Shown here: piece after piece, positions 48,247 to 60,829 of the stretch | How positions within the stretch are numbered: position 1 is the stretch's first letter | Layout: the number at the start of each line of letters is the position of its first letter | DNA from: Persicaria tinctoria | Taxonomy: Eukaryota > Streptophyta > Magnoliopsida > Caryophyllales > Polygonaceae | DNA: 64,000 nt | Assembly (NCBI GenBank): GCA_037127255.1 | Contig: JBANSL010000016.1 | Location: 3,846,501-3,910,500, forward strand | Direction of reading: 5' to 3' | Made by a program: the position numbers and the translations under genes | The notes under the pieces: generated by a model | What the model saw: the letters and a program-made list of their open reading frames with translations, nothing else | Told to the model about the DNA's origin: nothing | Databases searched by the model: none

Positions 48247-50303
48247 AACCTCTTCCTTTTGGAGTGATCTTTAAAAGATTCTATCTATGGAGCTACTGAC
48301 AAAAAAAAAGAAGATTCGGCATGTGACACGTGTTAAACAACATATATTCCCTGCCCTTCTTCTGAATATACCTTTTGTCTGTGCCTTACATTTACATTTC
48401 ATTGTTCCAATCCTCTATTTGTCCATTTTACACAAATTAAACCCTTTATAATTTGCAAGCTAGTAATGCATATATACTTGCATTGCATGTTGGTCTCCAC
48501 TCTCCATCATATAAAATGTGTTTACATTATTAGCTATTCCAATAACATTTTTTAGAGATTTTTTTTTTGGGATAATTTTATGTTTTTCAATGGATTTTTT
48601 TAAATAGAGATATTTTTTCAAATTTACAATATTCTCCAAAATATAAATATTTCTTAAGATTAACAAAAACTAATTAGAAGAAATGTGTCTTTTATTTCTT
48701 ATTTTGATTTTTTTTATAATGTTGTTAAAGATGGTCTTACATGTCCATATGCACCACCTAATGGTTATCCGTGTATGACAAAAAATGAATTGTTTTCATT
48801 TTTTTGAAAATAAATATTGTAATTTTGATGTATCCTAGGATACATGATTGAACTCATCTTATTTTTGCTATCTGATTAATTTAATACTCCCTCCATTCGA
48901 TAATATTTGTTGTTTTAGTATCTAAAATGAAAATATAATTGAAAATGGGGCATTACAATATATTTATAAGTTGAATTGAACAACATTTTTTTATAAATAC
49001 GAATAGGTGAAGCCAAAAAATTATTTTAAAATGAATTACATTAGTGTATCTAGGGAATTTTTTTCCAAAACCAAAATACTTAATATGCCTTTAAAAACCA
49101 AAATTTTAAAAATATAACACATTCAAATCTCATAGGCTCAAGGCTCATAGCTATCTATGTCTATGAAAATTGCCTCATTAAAAAATGGATGGTATACCAA
49201 TATACCATATATGTATGCAAAAATAAAATATACCTGAAAGCCCTTTATATGTCCTACCCTAACCCTAGCTCCAACGTAAATGTAGGTATGCACCAACCTA
49301 TAAACAATAAAATAATACTAATAATTTAAAATAAATACAAAAGAAAAAAGACAGTCCATCAAATAGAGAATAATATATTCTGATGTACAGGAAAAAAGCA
49401 AAGATATACTGAAGATTATTAATTAATTAACTAATAATGAATGAAAAGCCAGAAATTGTAGGCTTCGGTTGTATCAGATTCCATTTCTCATATAATCTTT
49501 GCTTTATCCAAAACACAGTAGCTGTTGCATAATTCATAGTATATATGAAGCATCTATTTTTCAAACACTTACAGAATTCATTCAATTTAGACTCCATGTT
49601 TTATTTTTGCATTATATATTTATATGGAATATTCTGTTTTTTTTTTTGCTGCTTTAATTTTCATTTTGTGAAAGTTGCTACTGTGTGAGTGATTTTTACA
49701 TCTACGGTGTCTGATGTTTCTTTATGAAAGAATCTCATAAAAAAAAATTAAAGGAGAGAATAATGTATTCTATTTATATAATTAATCAGAGACTTTATGT
49801 ATACTTCGTTTTCATAACCTAAATTCCCTGATTCAATTTGGATTTTAATTGGTAATATAGTTGCTCGGAATCAGAACCTAATTCAGAATTAATTCACTAA
49901 AGTTGTGTTTCAGTGTTTGTCATCTGAATTTATAAACTAGCTAGATTGAGTGAAATGTTATTGTATTTGCTCAGTGTGATCAAGTGGTTTAGTTAAAGCC
50001 ATTATTACCCAATACCCACTAAACAATTTAAAAGACCTGAAATTATCAAATTAAAATTAAACCGAAGATGTTATAAAGTATACAACAACCATTACACCAA
50101 TTTATAATTGACCATAAGTATGAATATATTTTAAAATATATAAAAAAATTTACTAGAGTTTTTAATTTCTTAAGAAATGTGTCAAAAATCAAATTATCTA
50201 TATGTTGAGACGAATGGAGTAATTTAAATAATGTCACTTAGGTGGGGATTTTTTTAAAAAAAAATTCTATTAAAAATGAATAGGAAAAAATGTGTAAAAA
50301 TGC
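48247..50303. other. non-coding stretch with possible Stowaway-type end
   Basis: AT-rich without genes. 'tactccctccattcgataat' near 48891 resembles a single Stowaway end, and an inverse-oriented 'gacgaatggagtaa' occurs near 50210. They are 1.3 kb apart and need not belong together. Confidence 0.35.
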
Positions 50304-50375
50304 TGCGTCTGCCGGGAGTCGAACCCGGGTCTATTGCTTGGAAGGCAATTATCCTAACCGTTGGACTACAAACGC
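50304..50375 (-). tRNA. tRNA-Gly (anticodon UCC)
   Basis: 72 nt on the minus strand. The acceptor stem GCGTTTG pairs with CAGACGC (one G-U). The D arm contains AGTCCAACGGTTAGGAT (A box). The anticodon stem ATTGC/GCAAT encloses the loop CTTCCAA, giving anticodon TCC. The T arm has GGTTCGACTCC (B box). The discriminator base is A; CCA is not encoded, as expected for a nuclear gene. There is no intron. It appears intact and functional. Confidence 0.96.
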
Positions 50376-51965
50376 TTTGATGTGAATTTCTCTATAGCAA
50401 TACTCATTCCCTATTCTCATACTATATTGGGCCTGATTGGGCCACCGATTGTTTAAGCAATGTCTTTTGGGCCTGGATATTACCGAATTGGGCCGGATTT
50501 TTTACATATGTTCAGGCTGTCTTGAGAAAGGCCAAATAAATCCCAATGAAGTTGTTTGTTGAAGAATCCTGGTGTTGGTAACATGGAGTCGTCTGTGAGT
50601 GAGATAATTTGCCCTTAAACATAACATATGATACCCAATGTACAACAATTTTGGTTGATCGAACTGAACTAAGACCACTTACAAGTGAAAATTTTACATT
50701 CTTCTTCAAAACATCTCTAAACCCCATAACAATTGGTGCAATGCAGTATATATGTGCTAGCGAACTCCCACTCTATATGCTCTGTCGCCTTTTCGTTGCA
50801 TTAGCTTATGTTTAGAGGAGCAGTTATGTCTGACAAATAACTCGCACAAAAGTTGAATTCCAACTTCTGAGATGATTTGTGCATTTTGAAACTAATGGAT
50901 GTCCTATAGGAGTTGGAAGTTGTTAGTTACAATAATGTGACTATGGACATTAGGCATGGACCCATTTGAATGATTATATTACTCTCTCTTTTATGTGTTA
51001 AAGGGTTAATCATGTGAGATTGTAAAATTACCTGAGCTTGCAATCCAAGCAAGCTCTACTTTTTCCACTGTCATGTTCTCAACTGCTCATGTGATCATCC
51101 ATGTCTTCTCATATATGTAGGTGCTGTAAATTAAATTCACTTTATGCTTTTGAATATTAAGATTTTGAAATAGTTTAAAGAGTGGTCATGGTTCAAATTA
51201 GCTAGTGATAATAAATTTTGCAAAAGAAAAAAGCTAGCTTCTATATACATTGATCTTGTTTCACCTATATAAGTGGGTATAAATGATATTAATTTTATAT
51301 ATACTTATATATAAGATGCACTGACAAAAGTCTAAACCTTTGTTAATGCATCTTTTATTTCCAAAGTAGCTAATTTGAAAGTTGAAACGTACCTTTTGGC
51401 TAAGGGAAAATTTATGCATATAATACACAAATATGACAAGGGAAACAAGTCTAATGAACAAGTAAACAAATGGGTTTGGTGAATAATGAAAGATTATATA
51501 TGCCAGAGAATAACAATGGAGATCAATGATGATTAATTAAACAATTAATTTTGAATGAGTAAGGATATATATATGATGAGATTAGGTGAGGTGAGCTGTG
51601 AAAGCAATGATCGAGAGATGTAGCTATCATCCAATCAAGAGATCATAAGGTGTAACATATCTATTAAAAATGTGTGCTATATATCAAAAAAATTGGTCGA
51701 TCGATCGAGGCAGATATATATATATATTAGGTCGGCTTAGTTTTTAATTTGAGCAAATAAAACAATTTTGTCATCATATATATACAAATAGGTCATAGGT
51801 CAATGTTCTGAAATTTGATTCTAATTATTGAAAGTCAACTATAAAGTATTCATATTAGATTTTTTTAAAAAACAGTACACGCGTTACTATATAACTACTT
51901 TCATTAATTTCACATATACTTACTGATTAATCAGTTTAGGATAGATGCAGATATTTTTCGTTCCG
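50376..51965. other. intergenic, no gene seen
   Basis: AT-rich with TA-repeat patches (for example near 51716-51728). Short open frames lack domains. Confidence 0.4.
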
Positions 51966-52039
51966 GCTATATACACCGCAAATCATGCACGTCCTTAAGG
52001 ACGTGCAATATTAACCTTGTGATTTGCGATGTATATAGC
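51966..52039. repeat. composite hairpin: 20-bp arms around a 22-bp palindrome
   Basis: The left arm at 51966-51985 (gctatatacaccgcaaatca) matches the reverse complement of 52020-52039 with one mismatch. Directly after the left arm lies the perfect palindrome tgcacgtcc/ttaa/ggacgtgca (51986-52007). It could fold as a stem with an inner hairpin. It might be a tiny MITE remnant or a small-RNA precursor. Confidence 0.8.
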
Positions 52040-52556
52040 AACACCCATATTTTTTTTTGTTGTCTTGTTGATCAAAACACGGGTTGTGTACGGGCTTATA
52101 TATGGGCTCATATGCAGGCACAGAATCAAAAATTGAAATTCCGAAGGACTGGCTAGGTAGGTTAGCTAATCTCCCTCCTACATATAATTTTTATAAATAA
52201 AATCCTTGATTTGATAAATAAATGAATAACTTTTATTAACTTTTTTTACATATTATTTTATTTTTGTAAAAATGGGGCAGGCTGGAGCGGACCCAGCCCG
52301 CCCCTCAGTCCGTCCCTACTCACATGCGTAGCTCAACGTAATCTACTCCTTCTATTAAATAAAATATATTCATTTATTATATATTCATTTTACATAAAAT
52401 ATCAAGATTTTTAAAAATAATTTTATATACTTATAAAATTATTTTTAAAAAATTAATAAATAAAAGTTAATATTTTATATATTTTTTCTTATACTTAACC
52501 TATAGAGTATTAATTACTTCTTCTTTTTGTGTGTTGGTTCGATTTCGGAGACTTAC

Positions 52557-52830
52557 TGTTGGAATGTAGTTGTTCCACGTCGGTATTTGTGATTGTCCTA
52601 CATCGGCATTACAGAGAATGCTTGAATAATATATAAGGTTAAAGGGCTACGTACTTCTCTCATTGTCAATTGGTTTTGAGATAGAACCCGTTCAGATTTA
52701 TGTGTTGTTGGTTTTGAGATGGAACTCCGTTTGTATTTATGTGTTGTTCGAATCTTCTATATGTGACGCACAGTCGCACACACGACCTCCTTCCAGCTTG
52801 TCTTAGCCCCACCGGCCCCAATCGACTTTA
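52557..52830 (+). mobile_element. LTR fragment (Copia/TRIM-like)
   Basis: Starts tgttggaatgtag, with paired 'ccacgtcgg' and 'cctacatcgg' motifs, a 'tatataagg' TATA-like site and 'caattggttttgagatagaa'. This set is typical of plant Copia-type LTRs. 'ggttttgagatggaac' is repeated about 50 bp later. No internal region is found. Confidence 0.5.
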
Positions 52831-55430
52831 ACACTTAATTATTAATATTTAATCTGAGTCGAATCCATCTAAACTTTTCCTCGACGAAAAAACTGGCTTT
52901 CAATTAATTCATGTGTGGTTTAATTTTGCTATAGACTTATTTGTTGCGGGAACTCTTGATTTATCGCGGCCGGTGCCCCTAAAAGATAGACTTACAAAGG
53001 GTCATATGGAATGTTCTATCTATTAAGCAATGCAACCTTTTTTCCAGCTTAATTCATGTGAAAGGCATTCGATACGACCAAGCTGGACCAGGTTTCTTGC
53101 ATAATTCCGTCATGTGAATTTTTATCCATTGAAAAACACTTTTTCTCTCGATGCATATCCAGTCATTATATAGCCTTATATTCTGCATATTATCTAAGAC
53201 ATTTTGTAACATTATATTTAATTTCCTTATTTGAACATGCAATAAATAAAAGAAAGTGGATAACCAAACTTACTCACACTTTTCATATACCTATTAATTT
53301 GAACATTTATAGTATAAATTAACAATAAGTGTTCGATCATAATGGAAGCGATAATTAAGAATGACTGCATGTAGTGATTAATAGATCATGAGTTTGAATC
53401 CCCCTCTTCTTATTATAATATTGTCTAAGTGTCTACCTATGGGGGAAAATGGAAGCGATCGAAAAAACATAATTTGGTTTTCAAACAATGCATATATACT
53501 AACCTAAAGGAAAAGAAACATGTATCTATATCTTCTGACTAGCTAGATGAATTAAAATACGTGATAAATAATTTTTTGATAAATCAAGAGGGCTTAAAAA
53601 TTAATATATTGTTATAGTACAATAATGTAATAAGACCTAGGAAAAAATTCAAATAAACACATCAAATTCAAAACATCCCGAAACAAAAACCAAAATCATC
53701 AAAGTTAAGCAACAATAAGGCAACCTGGTGTGGAATATGATGACGACTTAGAGAAGGATTGTGAATAGCGAGAATAAGGGGTACAATGTCTCATCATTGA
53801 GAAGTATGGATCGACTAGGTACTTAATTTATCTATAAGTACCTAGCAATAAGGCAACCCAATTTGTGGCGATCGGAATCGAGATGGACAGTCGGAGCCGG
53901 TTTGGTTTGGCCGGAGCTGGTTTGGACTAGTCAGAAACCAGGTTTGGACAATCTCTCTTCCTAGAGAGAAGAGAGAGTTTTTCCGGTTGTGTTTTTAATA
54001 ATTGATGCATGTTAATAGTTAATTTCATTATCACAAACCGGACAATTAATCTCAAGTGTTACTAATGAAATTATTGGTGTGTTTACTCCATTAATGCAAA
54101 AGAAGCACTACCATCTCTAAGACAAGGAAAGTAGATGGTCAAAGGGCCATGGATCTATTTAAAAATAATAATTGAAACTGTACCAAAAGATTGGAAATTT
54201 GGAGTGGGAGATGCTATTTCTTGCTACCTAACATTGCCTCCATGCATTATTAAAGAAAAGAACGTACTAACCATGCCAGCCATATCCTTGAAAAGAGGGA
54301 AGACTTTGATAAAGATGTTTCAATTTCATCCATAGGAAAATAAACCCAAAAAAAAAGAAAGTGGAGAAAACAAATGAATAGCCAATTTATAAAGATACTT
54401 CACAAACAAGTGTTTTCGCCCTTTTCGAAGGTGGATTGTTGTTCTACGTCTTTTTGGTGTCGAGACGTCGTGTGAGTCGTCGCGCTCTTACGTGTTCTCA
54501 ACATTTATGGCTCGCTTCAGATCTTCGTCGTCTCTTCCGCTAGTTGATGGGTTTTATGGGTTATTTGGGGGTTTCTTTCACTTTGGTTGATTTGTGTCAT
54601 TTAGTATTTTGTATGTTGACGGTTTGTCTGTCAGCCGATTCGTCGACCTATTGAATTACCTTACCGGACAGACAACTGTTGTCTGGTTTTCAAATTCTTA
54701 CCCATTAAAAAAAAAGTGTTTTTTTTTCTTCTTCACAAAAAAAAAAGTGTTTTTTTCCACTTTACAAAGATACTCAAAATATTTTTAAAATTGGATAATT
54801 TCAAGAATTTATAAGCTATTAAATTAAAGATACCTATTATGCATAAACTATGAATTCCACCTGGCAAATTCATCATCAAGCTCATCCAGGCACATGCTCA
54901 TAAACTTATATCAGTAGTGATCACTGATCAGTAGTGTGAGTAGTGACAATCAATGAAATTTAAAAGCACATTTTATATGAGACAGAAAAAAGTGAGAATA
55001 TATGTCCAATTGCCCATTTACTACAGAACAAAGACAAATACTCTGATAACTCCACAATATTTTAAACAAAAAGAATCAAAGTTTTTTTTATTTAAAACAA
55101 ACAAAAAAATCAGAATACCCAACTAAAATTCCACCAGCTAGATTGTCATTTTCCAATTTAAATAAACACTCCACTCCCTCCCTCCCTCCAATTCCAAAGC
55201 ACAAAAGCCCATTTGACAACTAATCGAGCAACAAATTCTGAAAATTAATAAGTGAGAAATATTTTTTCTTTATAAAAAAAACCCACTATTTTCAGCTCAG
55301 TTTGGTCTCCTTCAATCACGGCGCAATTTAGTAACCTATTTACCCGCCACGGCGCATTTTAGCCCTTCAAATTAACCACAGACCTGGATAGAAACAGTAA
55401 GCTTTGTAAATGTGGTATGCAATTGTCAAC
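52831..55430. other. intergenic; unclassified T/G-rich block
   Basis: No genes recognised. 54420-54700 is less AT-rich, with a Tcg-rich strand and poly-T runs, and might be a retroelement 3' region. The open frames at 54135-54335 and 54594-54788 show no domains. Confidence 0.35.
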
Positions 55431-58400
55431 TTATGGTGTGACAGAAGAAGTAGGCGTCCTCTCCACGGGTGGTGTCTGACCATCAGATCCTTTCGACGGA
55501 TCGTCGGACGACTGTCTGTGCTCGCCCTCATTCCGGCTTATGTCCTTCATCATTCGGAGCACTTCGGGCATCGAAGGCCTCTGATCTGGCACTGTATATA
55601 CACAGGCCATGGCTATCTGCAGCAGCTGAACCATCTCCTCCTCAATGTTGTTGAACCTCATGAGCTCGACGTCGAACACCTCGGCTGTCCACTCCTCTCG
55701 GACCACCGACTGCACCCATCGCGGAAGGTCGATTCCCTCCTCTCCCAAGGAAGCCTACATAACCCATTAATGACACGAAGTCACGAATTGTTAAATGCCA
55801 TTCATGAACAACATTGAGGGATAGTTCTGAGTTCTGACCAAGTTATGGAATTTCATTTTTACCTGATTAGGAGCTTTTCCTGTTAAGAGCTCCAAGAGCA
55901 AGACCCCAAAGCTGTACACATCAGACTTGAAGGTGACCTTTCGGGTTTCAAGAACCTCTGGGGCCCGATAGCCTGCCAGCCGGTTGGGCGGCCCCGAGTT
56001 GGAAAAAAGCGGGTTGAGACCAAAGTCAGCAACCGCGGCCTCCTGGTGGTCCAGGCGGAGGAGGATGTTGGAGGACTTGACATTGCCATGGACCACTTTG
56101 CCGGATTCGTGCAGATAGGATAGGCCTCTCGCTGCACCCATTGCTACTCTCATCCTGCTCTCCCAGTCCAATGGTGTTTTCCCTGATCCTCTGCTTCCTA
56201 CAAGAATATGAAAATTGCAAGATCTTATCACTGGAAGTTCAGCTTATGACTAATAATTGTTTTTCAGAACCAAAACTGGACGAGTAATACAAGCATGTGT
56301 AATCAAGAGCACTAGAAGACAACCCTACTAGCGACATAAGTAGAGGGAAAACTCCAAGGGAAATCCTTCAAATGGCAGCGAATGGGGACACTGATAGAGC
56401 TTCAACGAGAGACCGACAATACAAGAAACAAATTCCCTATCACATAACTCAAGTGGCTAATAGACTAACGAACTTTCCGCAGAGACATAGATAAATCCTT
56501 CAACAATGAACACAATCCTTATCAGTCCGATAAGAATTCTGTTCATAATGATCCCCTGTACACTAAAGCAGCAAGAGAAGTAGTAACCAAGTAACGAATG
56601 ACATTACAGAACAAAACCAAAGCCTGGATTGTGCCCATAAATGGTTTTCCAGAAACTTTGACCGCTTCCAACATTAAACCCTTCATAATATCTTTGAAGC
56701 CAAACCTTGTCATATTAACACATAGCTACAACTCATCATGTATACTGAGCAATCTTCATGTCTCTATCCTCACATTAACGTGCCAGAAAATACACAATAT
56801 ACAATGCCCCTCAACATTTTAAATTAGATACTGGCTAATGACATATTCACTTGTTATATTTGGTGAAATCTACAGCACAACTTCCTCCAAGAAAAATATG
56901 CTAGAAAATATCACTAATGCAAGATTGAAACGTTATAATATGTTCCATCCTTGCAGATAGGCATATGACAAAAACTACCAATTTTTGCTCTTATTTTTGC
57001 ACAACAATCTAACCCTTTGAGAACTACACAGTGGGCTCAATGTCTTACAGAGTAGAATGTTCCCAGAACTACACAGTTTTATCACCGCCAACTACCAAGG
57101 GAACCAATCAACCAAACACTTGTGTGGTAATGTAAGCTTTTTACCCCAAATAGAACAGAAAAAAGAAAAGAGGGATACCTAACCAAAGCATGAGATGCAA
57201 CTTGAAAGTATGAGAGTATGAGACCCCATGAGCTCATGGGCATGGATAGTAAAAGTCTAAACTACCCTTTTCAAGTTCACATAAAGTGTGAATTATTATC
57301 TCATTCCCCACACCCAGATAGTAATAAAAAAAGGTGGAATCAGTTGGTGCAATGCAACTCATCACACACCCCTACACATGGAAAGTGGTTAAACAGAGAG
57401 AGAAAAAGATGTATTTCATTGCAATGTGAACACATAACCAAATCAAAAGTGTCAAGCACAAGCCAGTAGACACAGATCACTCCTATATGACTATAGGTAC
57501 TCATCACTAATTATCTCCATCCCTAAAAATGAAGAAATCTTGAAACCCTCCTTTTGCATTGTTGGTTTCCAAAATCAAAATCACACTTCAAATAAGTTAA
57601 AAATCAGCAAACCAGTAAACAAACAAATAACATTCAATCAATTCAAGTTTTGTCAATCCTCACCAACTCCAAATGCATTGAACCCTAATGGAATTCAACA
57701 CTAAATTCAATGGAAACTGAAATTGAAAATGTGAATGGATTGCAGCTGAAAGAAGCTTAGAACACATACCATGTAACAGAGCAGATAAGCTACCAGCGGG
57801 GAAGAAATCGGAAACCAGCAGCTTCTCATCCTTTGAGAAGTAATAAGCCCTAAGGGGAACCAAATTCTCATGGCGGCAATTCCCCAAAACCTCCATCTGC
57901 ATCTCGAACTCTCTCTTCGCCGCCGCCACGTCCTTCAGCCGCTTCACCACCACCGTGGTGCCCTCCTCCAACACCGCCTTGTAGCTCGTCCCCACGCTCC
58001 CTTTCCCCAGCACCTCCGCTGACGCCCTCAGCAGATCCTCCAAATCGAAGCTGTACGCCGTTGATCCGGCGCCGGCGCCGTTGTTTACGAACACAAGCTT
58101 ACTCCTATCCCCGTCCACCGCGCCGCTGGTTAGGTCGTCCTTTGATGACGAAGTTCCCTCACCTCCTCCTATCGCCGCAGCGCCGATTGCCCTGTTTACG
58201 GCGGCTGCGTGCTTCGGGGACTTGGAAGGCCGCTCCCGCCGGCTTCGGAGGCAGCAGAAGATAAGGCAAAAGAGGAGGATTAGGAAGACTACCGCTGCTG
58301 CGACAGCGATGGCGATGATTGCAGCAGTGGAGAGCTTCTTATGGCCGTGCTCGGAGAGGTTCGACGGGACCGTGGGAGAGGAATTCGGCGGTGGGGGGAA

Positions 58401-59090
58401 GAACGAGGAGTTGCAAGCGAGAAGCGGAGATCCACAGAGCTGTAAATTCCCACTAAATGAAGATTCTGGAAACTTCGCGAGGCTACTAGGGATTGAGCCG
58501 TTGAGCTGGTTGTCCGAGACATTGAAATCAGTGAGACTCCCGTCAATGCTCGGCAGCTCGCCGGAGAAGTTGTTGTTCTGCAGGTGCAGCACAGTCAGCT
58601 GAGTGAGGTTGTTGATGGCGAAAGGTATGACGCCGGAGAAATTGTTGGAGGACAAATCGAGCCGGACAAGCCGAGTCAAACGAGTCAAACTATCCGGGAA
58701 CTCGCCGGAGAGCTTATTCCTCTGCACAAACAGTCTTTGGAGGAGCGTGAGGTTGGCGAAATCGGCCGGCAAGGAGCCATAGATTCCATTACTGCGCAGA
58801 GAGAGAACTCGCAGATTAGCAAGTCTCCCGATGGTGCCATCCGGGATCCGCCCGAGGAGTCCAGCGCCGGGGAGCCGGAGCTCGGAGACGTAGCTCCGTG
58901 AGGCATCGCAAGTGACGCCGTACCAGTCGCAAGCGGAGGCGGAGGAGTTCCAGCGGACATGGCGGGCGTGAGGGACCTTATTGATGAAATCCTGAAGCGC
59001 TTGCTTGTCCTGTGTCGGTTCCGAGCTAACGACCTGACTCAGGACCAGCACCACCGTGATTAACCATAACAACCGCCCTGGAACCGCCAT
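55431..59090 (-). CDS. LRR receptor-like pseudokinase (LRR-III, RLK902/At2g26730 type)
   Basis: Plasma-membrane receptor-like protein. Three exons (57770-59090, 55863-56197, 55431-55754) join in frame to 659 aa; the second intron is 108 bp. I chose the Met at 59090 because it starts a clean signal peptide ([20 protein letters not shown]); an upstream in-frame Met at 59114 is possible. LRRNT about 25-62, about five LRRs to 205, transmembrane helix about 254-281. Kinase-like domain from 355, with a Gly-loop variant ([11 protein letters not shown]) and Lys383. The catalytic loop reads [11 protein letters not shown] (477-487), so the HRD Asp is replaced by Asn, while DFG (498-500) is kept. This predicts a catalytically weak or inactive kinase, as in the RLK902/RKL1 relatives. 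Ser/Thr-rich C-terminal tail. Confidence 0.93.
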
Positions 59091-59809
59091 TTTTCTGCCT
59101 GGAAACCAGTGCACGCCAGGTGTTCGAACGTTTTCTCCGGGATAGAGAGAAGTACGAATTGAAAGAGGGAAAAGGGGGAAGAAAAATGTGGTTATTTATT
59201 GAAGGTTTTCATGGCCTCCCAAAGGTGATCTCCTGAGAGAGAGGGTGAGAGAGAGAGAGAGAATCACGAGGGGGACAGAGAGAGCGCCATGGGAGTGAAA
59301 AAGGGGGTGAAGATGGGAAGGGGAAAAAATCCTAAAGGTTTGGTGATGGGTGATTGGGGGTGTGGGAGGAGGAAGAAGACAAAAGAAAGAGATGAAGAAA
59401 ACGTTTTCACGGTTTACAGTAAGCTGTCGTGGGTAAGTAATTAAGGGGAGTAATGGAGATTAATTAAGGGATTAATATCTGTATTAGCAACGTAAATTTG
59501 AATTTGTTGGTGGGAGGTTTCGTACGCGCGGGAGTGGCGCGTGGTGGTAAATGAGGGTGACAGCGGGGGGGATTGAGTGGAAACGGACGGGGAGCGGGGG
59601 TGGTGAATGGTGATGGAGGGTTGGGAGAGGCTTACCGTTTACGCTTTGGAGGGTGGACTCAATCAGGGAGGCGCGTGGAATTTAAAATGATTCTTTTGAA
59701 AAAGAAAAGTACTTTTGTACAAAGCGTTTGGGACAAGGAAACTCCTTTTTTTAAGTTTTTTTTTAATATGCTGATTAAAATAAATCAGAATTATATGCAC
59801 CGAGCTCAT
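59091..59809. other. upstream region of the receptor pseudokinase gene
   Basis: Contains the leader on the minus strand, with a CT microsatellite (GA on the plus strand, about 59237-59262), and likely promoter sequence. No distinct element is called; the open frame at 59573-59818 has no domain. Confidence 0.4.
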
Positions 59810-59817
59810 GTGCTATA

Positions 59818-60421
59818 AGATCTGTCAATTGGGTTATTTGGGTTAGATTCGGGTCTTGAGTAGATCGGGTTTCGGATAAATCGGGATACCGTTCATTTCA
59901 TATCAAACCAAATCGGGTTTGCCTGGGTTCGGGTCGACCCAACGGGTCAAAAAACTAAAACTTTTAAAAGACTTTTTAAGAATATTAAAATATTATGTAA
60001 ATTAAATCGTAATATAAATATTTCAAATTAAACTAAATAATAATATTATAATTAAATTTATAACTATTGTTATGATAATAATATTATATACAACTTTTAA
60101 GCATAAAAAATCAAATTTATAAAAATAAGTGTTCTAAACATAATATAATTATAGAATATATGCGTTATTTAACTTATGAATGACCTTAATAAAAATAATT
60201 GCATGACAGCATTGTGTGGGGTACGTCTATTAGGTGCATGTGTGGCGTCTACATGATGATGCCTGATCGGGTCGATTTCGACCCGATCGATCATCGGGTC
60301 TCGACCCTAAGATTCTCGGGTCATTCGGATCCAGTTGATTTCGGGTCCCGGTCTAAAACATCGGGTTCAAACCTGCAAAATTACCAGGTGTACGGATCGG
60401 GTCATATTTTGACAGGTCTAG
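59818..60421. mobile_element. non-autonomous hAT-like element with 8-bp target duplication
   Basis: A 604-bp element with imperfect inverted ends (agatctgtcaa and ttgacaggtctag) is flanked by gtgctata at 59810-59817 and 60422-60429. Subterminal zones are rich in cgggt/acccg motifs. An internal hairpin reads gatcgggtcga-ttt-cgacccgatc (about 60267-60290). The 8-bp duplication fits hAT. No transposase is present. Confidence 0.75.
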
Positions 60422-60829
60422 GTGCTATAGGCTGAATGAGTCCTAGATCCGTTTAAACCTCAACTTGACACGTGTCTGACATTAAACACTTATGACATTA
60501 AAAAAAGTTACACGGAAGACCCGTTGAATATAAGTAATGGATCTATGATTCGTTCATATATTTTTTATCTATAAAAAAAATCCATGCTCCTATATAGATT
60601 TCCAATTATTGCTCGTACATATGCAACGAGGATCGTCTAGTCCGCAATTGTAGTCCATACTGTAGTCCAAATTATCTCATTGGCTAAATTGAAATTTCTA
60701 AGATTTTCTTATTTAAGTGTTTGTACCTTATAATTTATTTTAATGCTTATCGGTCAATGAAATTAAAAGGACCATAAAAATATACTATGGTGTTGGACTA
60801 GACGATTTTCACCCTCATTTAGGGGGTGG

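Noticed and set aside
48891..50223. A 1.3-kb Stowaway element bounded by ctccctccattcg and cgaatggag ends
   Set aside because: The ends differ in sequence, the interior is too long for a MITE and has no transposase; two separate relics are more likely.
52345..52524. AT-rich MITE with tactccttct-type ends
   Set aside because: The putative ends do not match as inverted repeats well enough to support it.
58081..58602. 173-codon plus-strand frame
   Set aside because: It is antisense to the LRR and transmembrane exon of the receptor pseudokinase.
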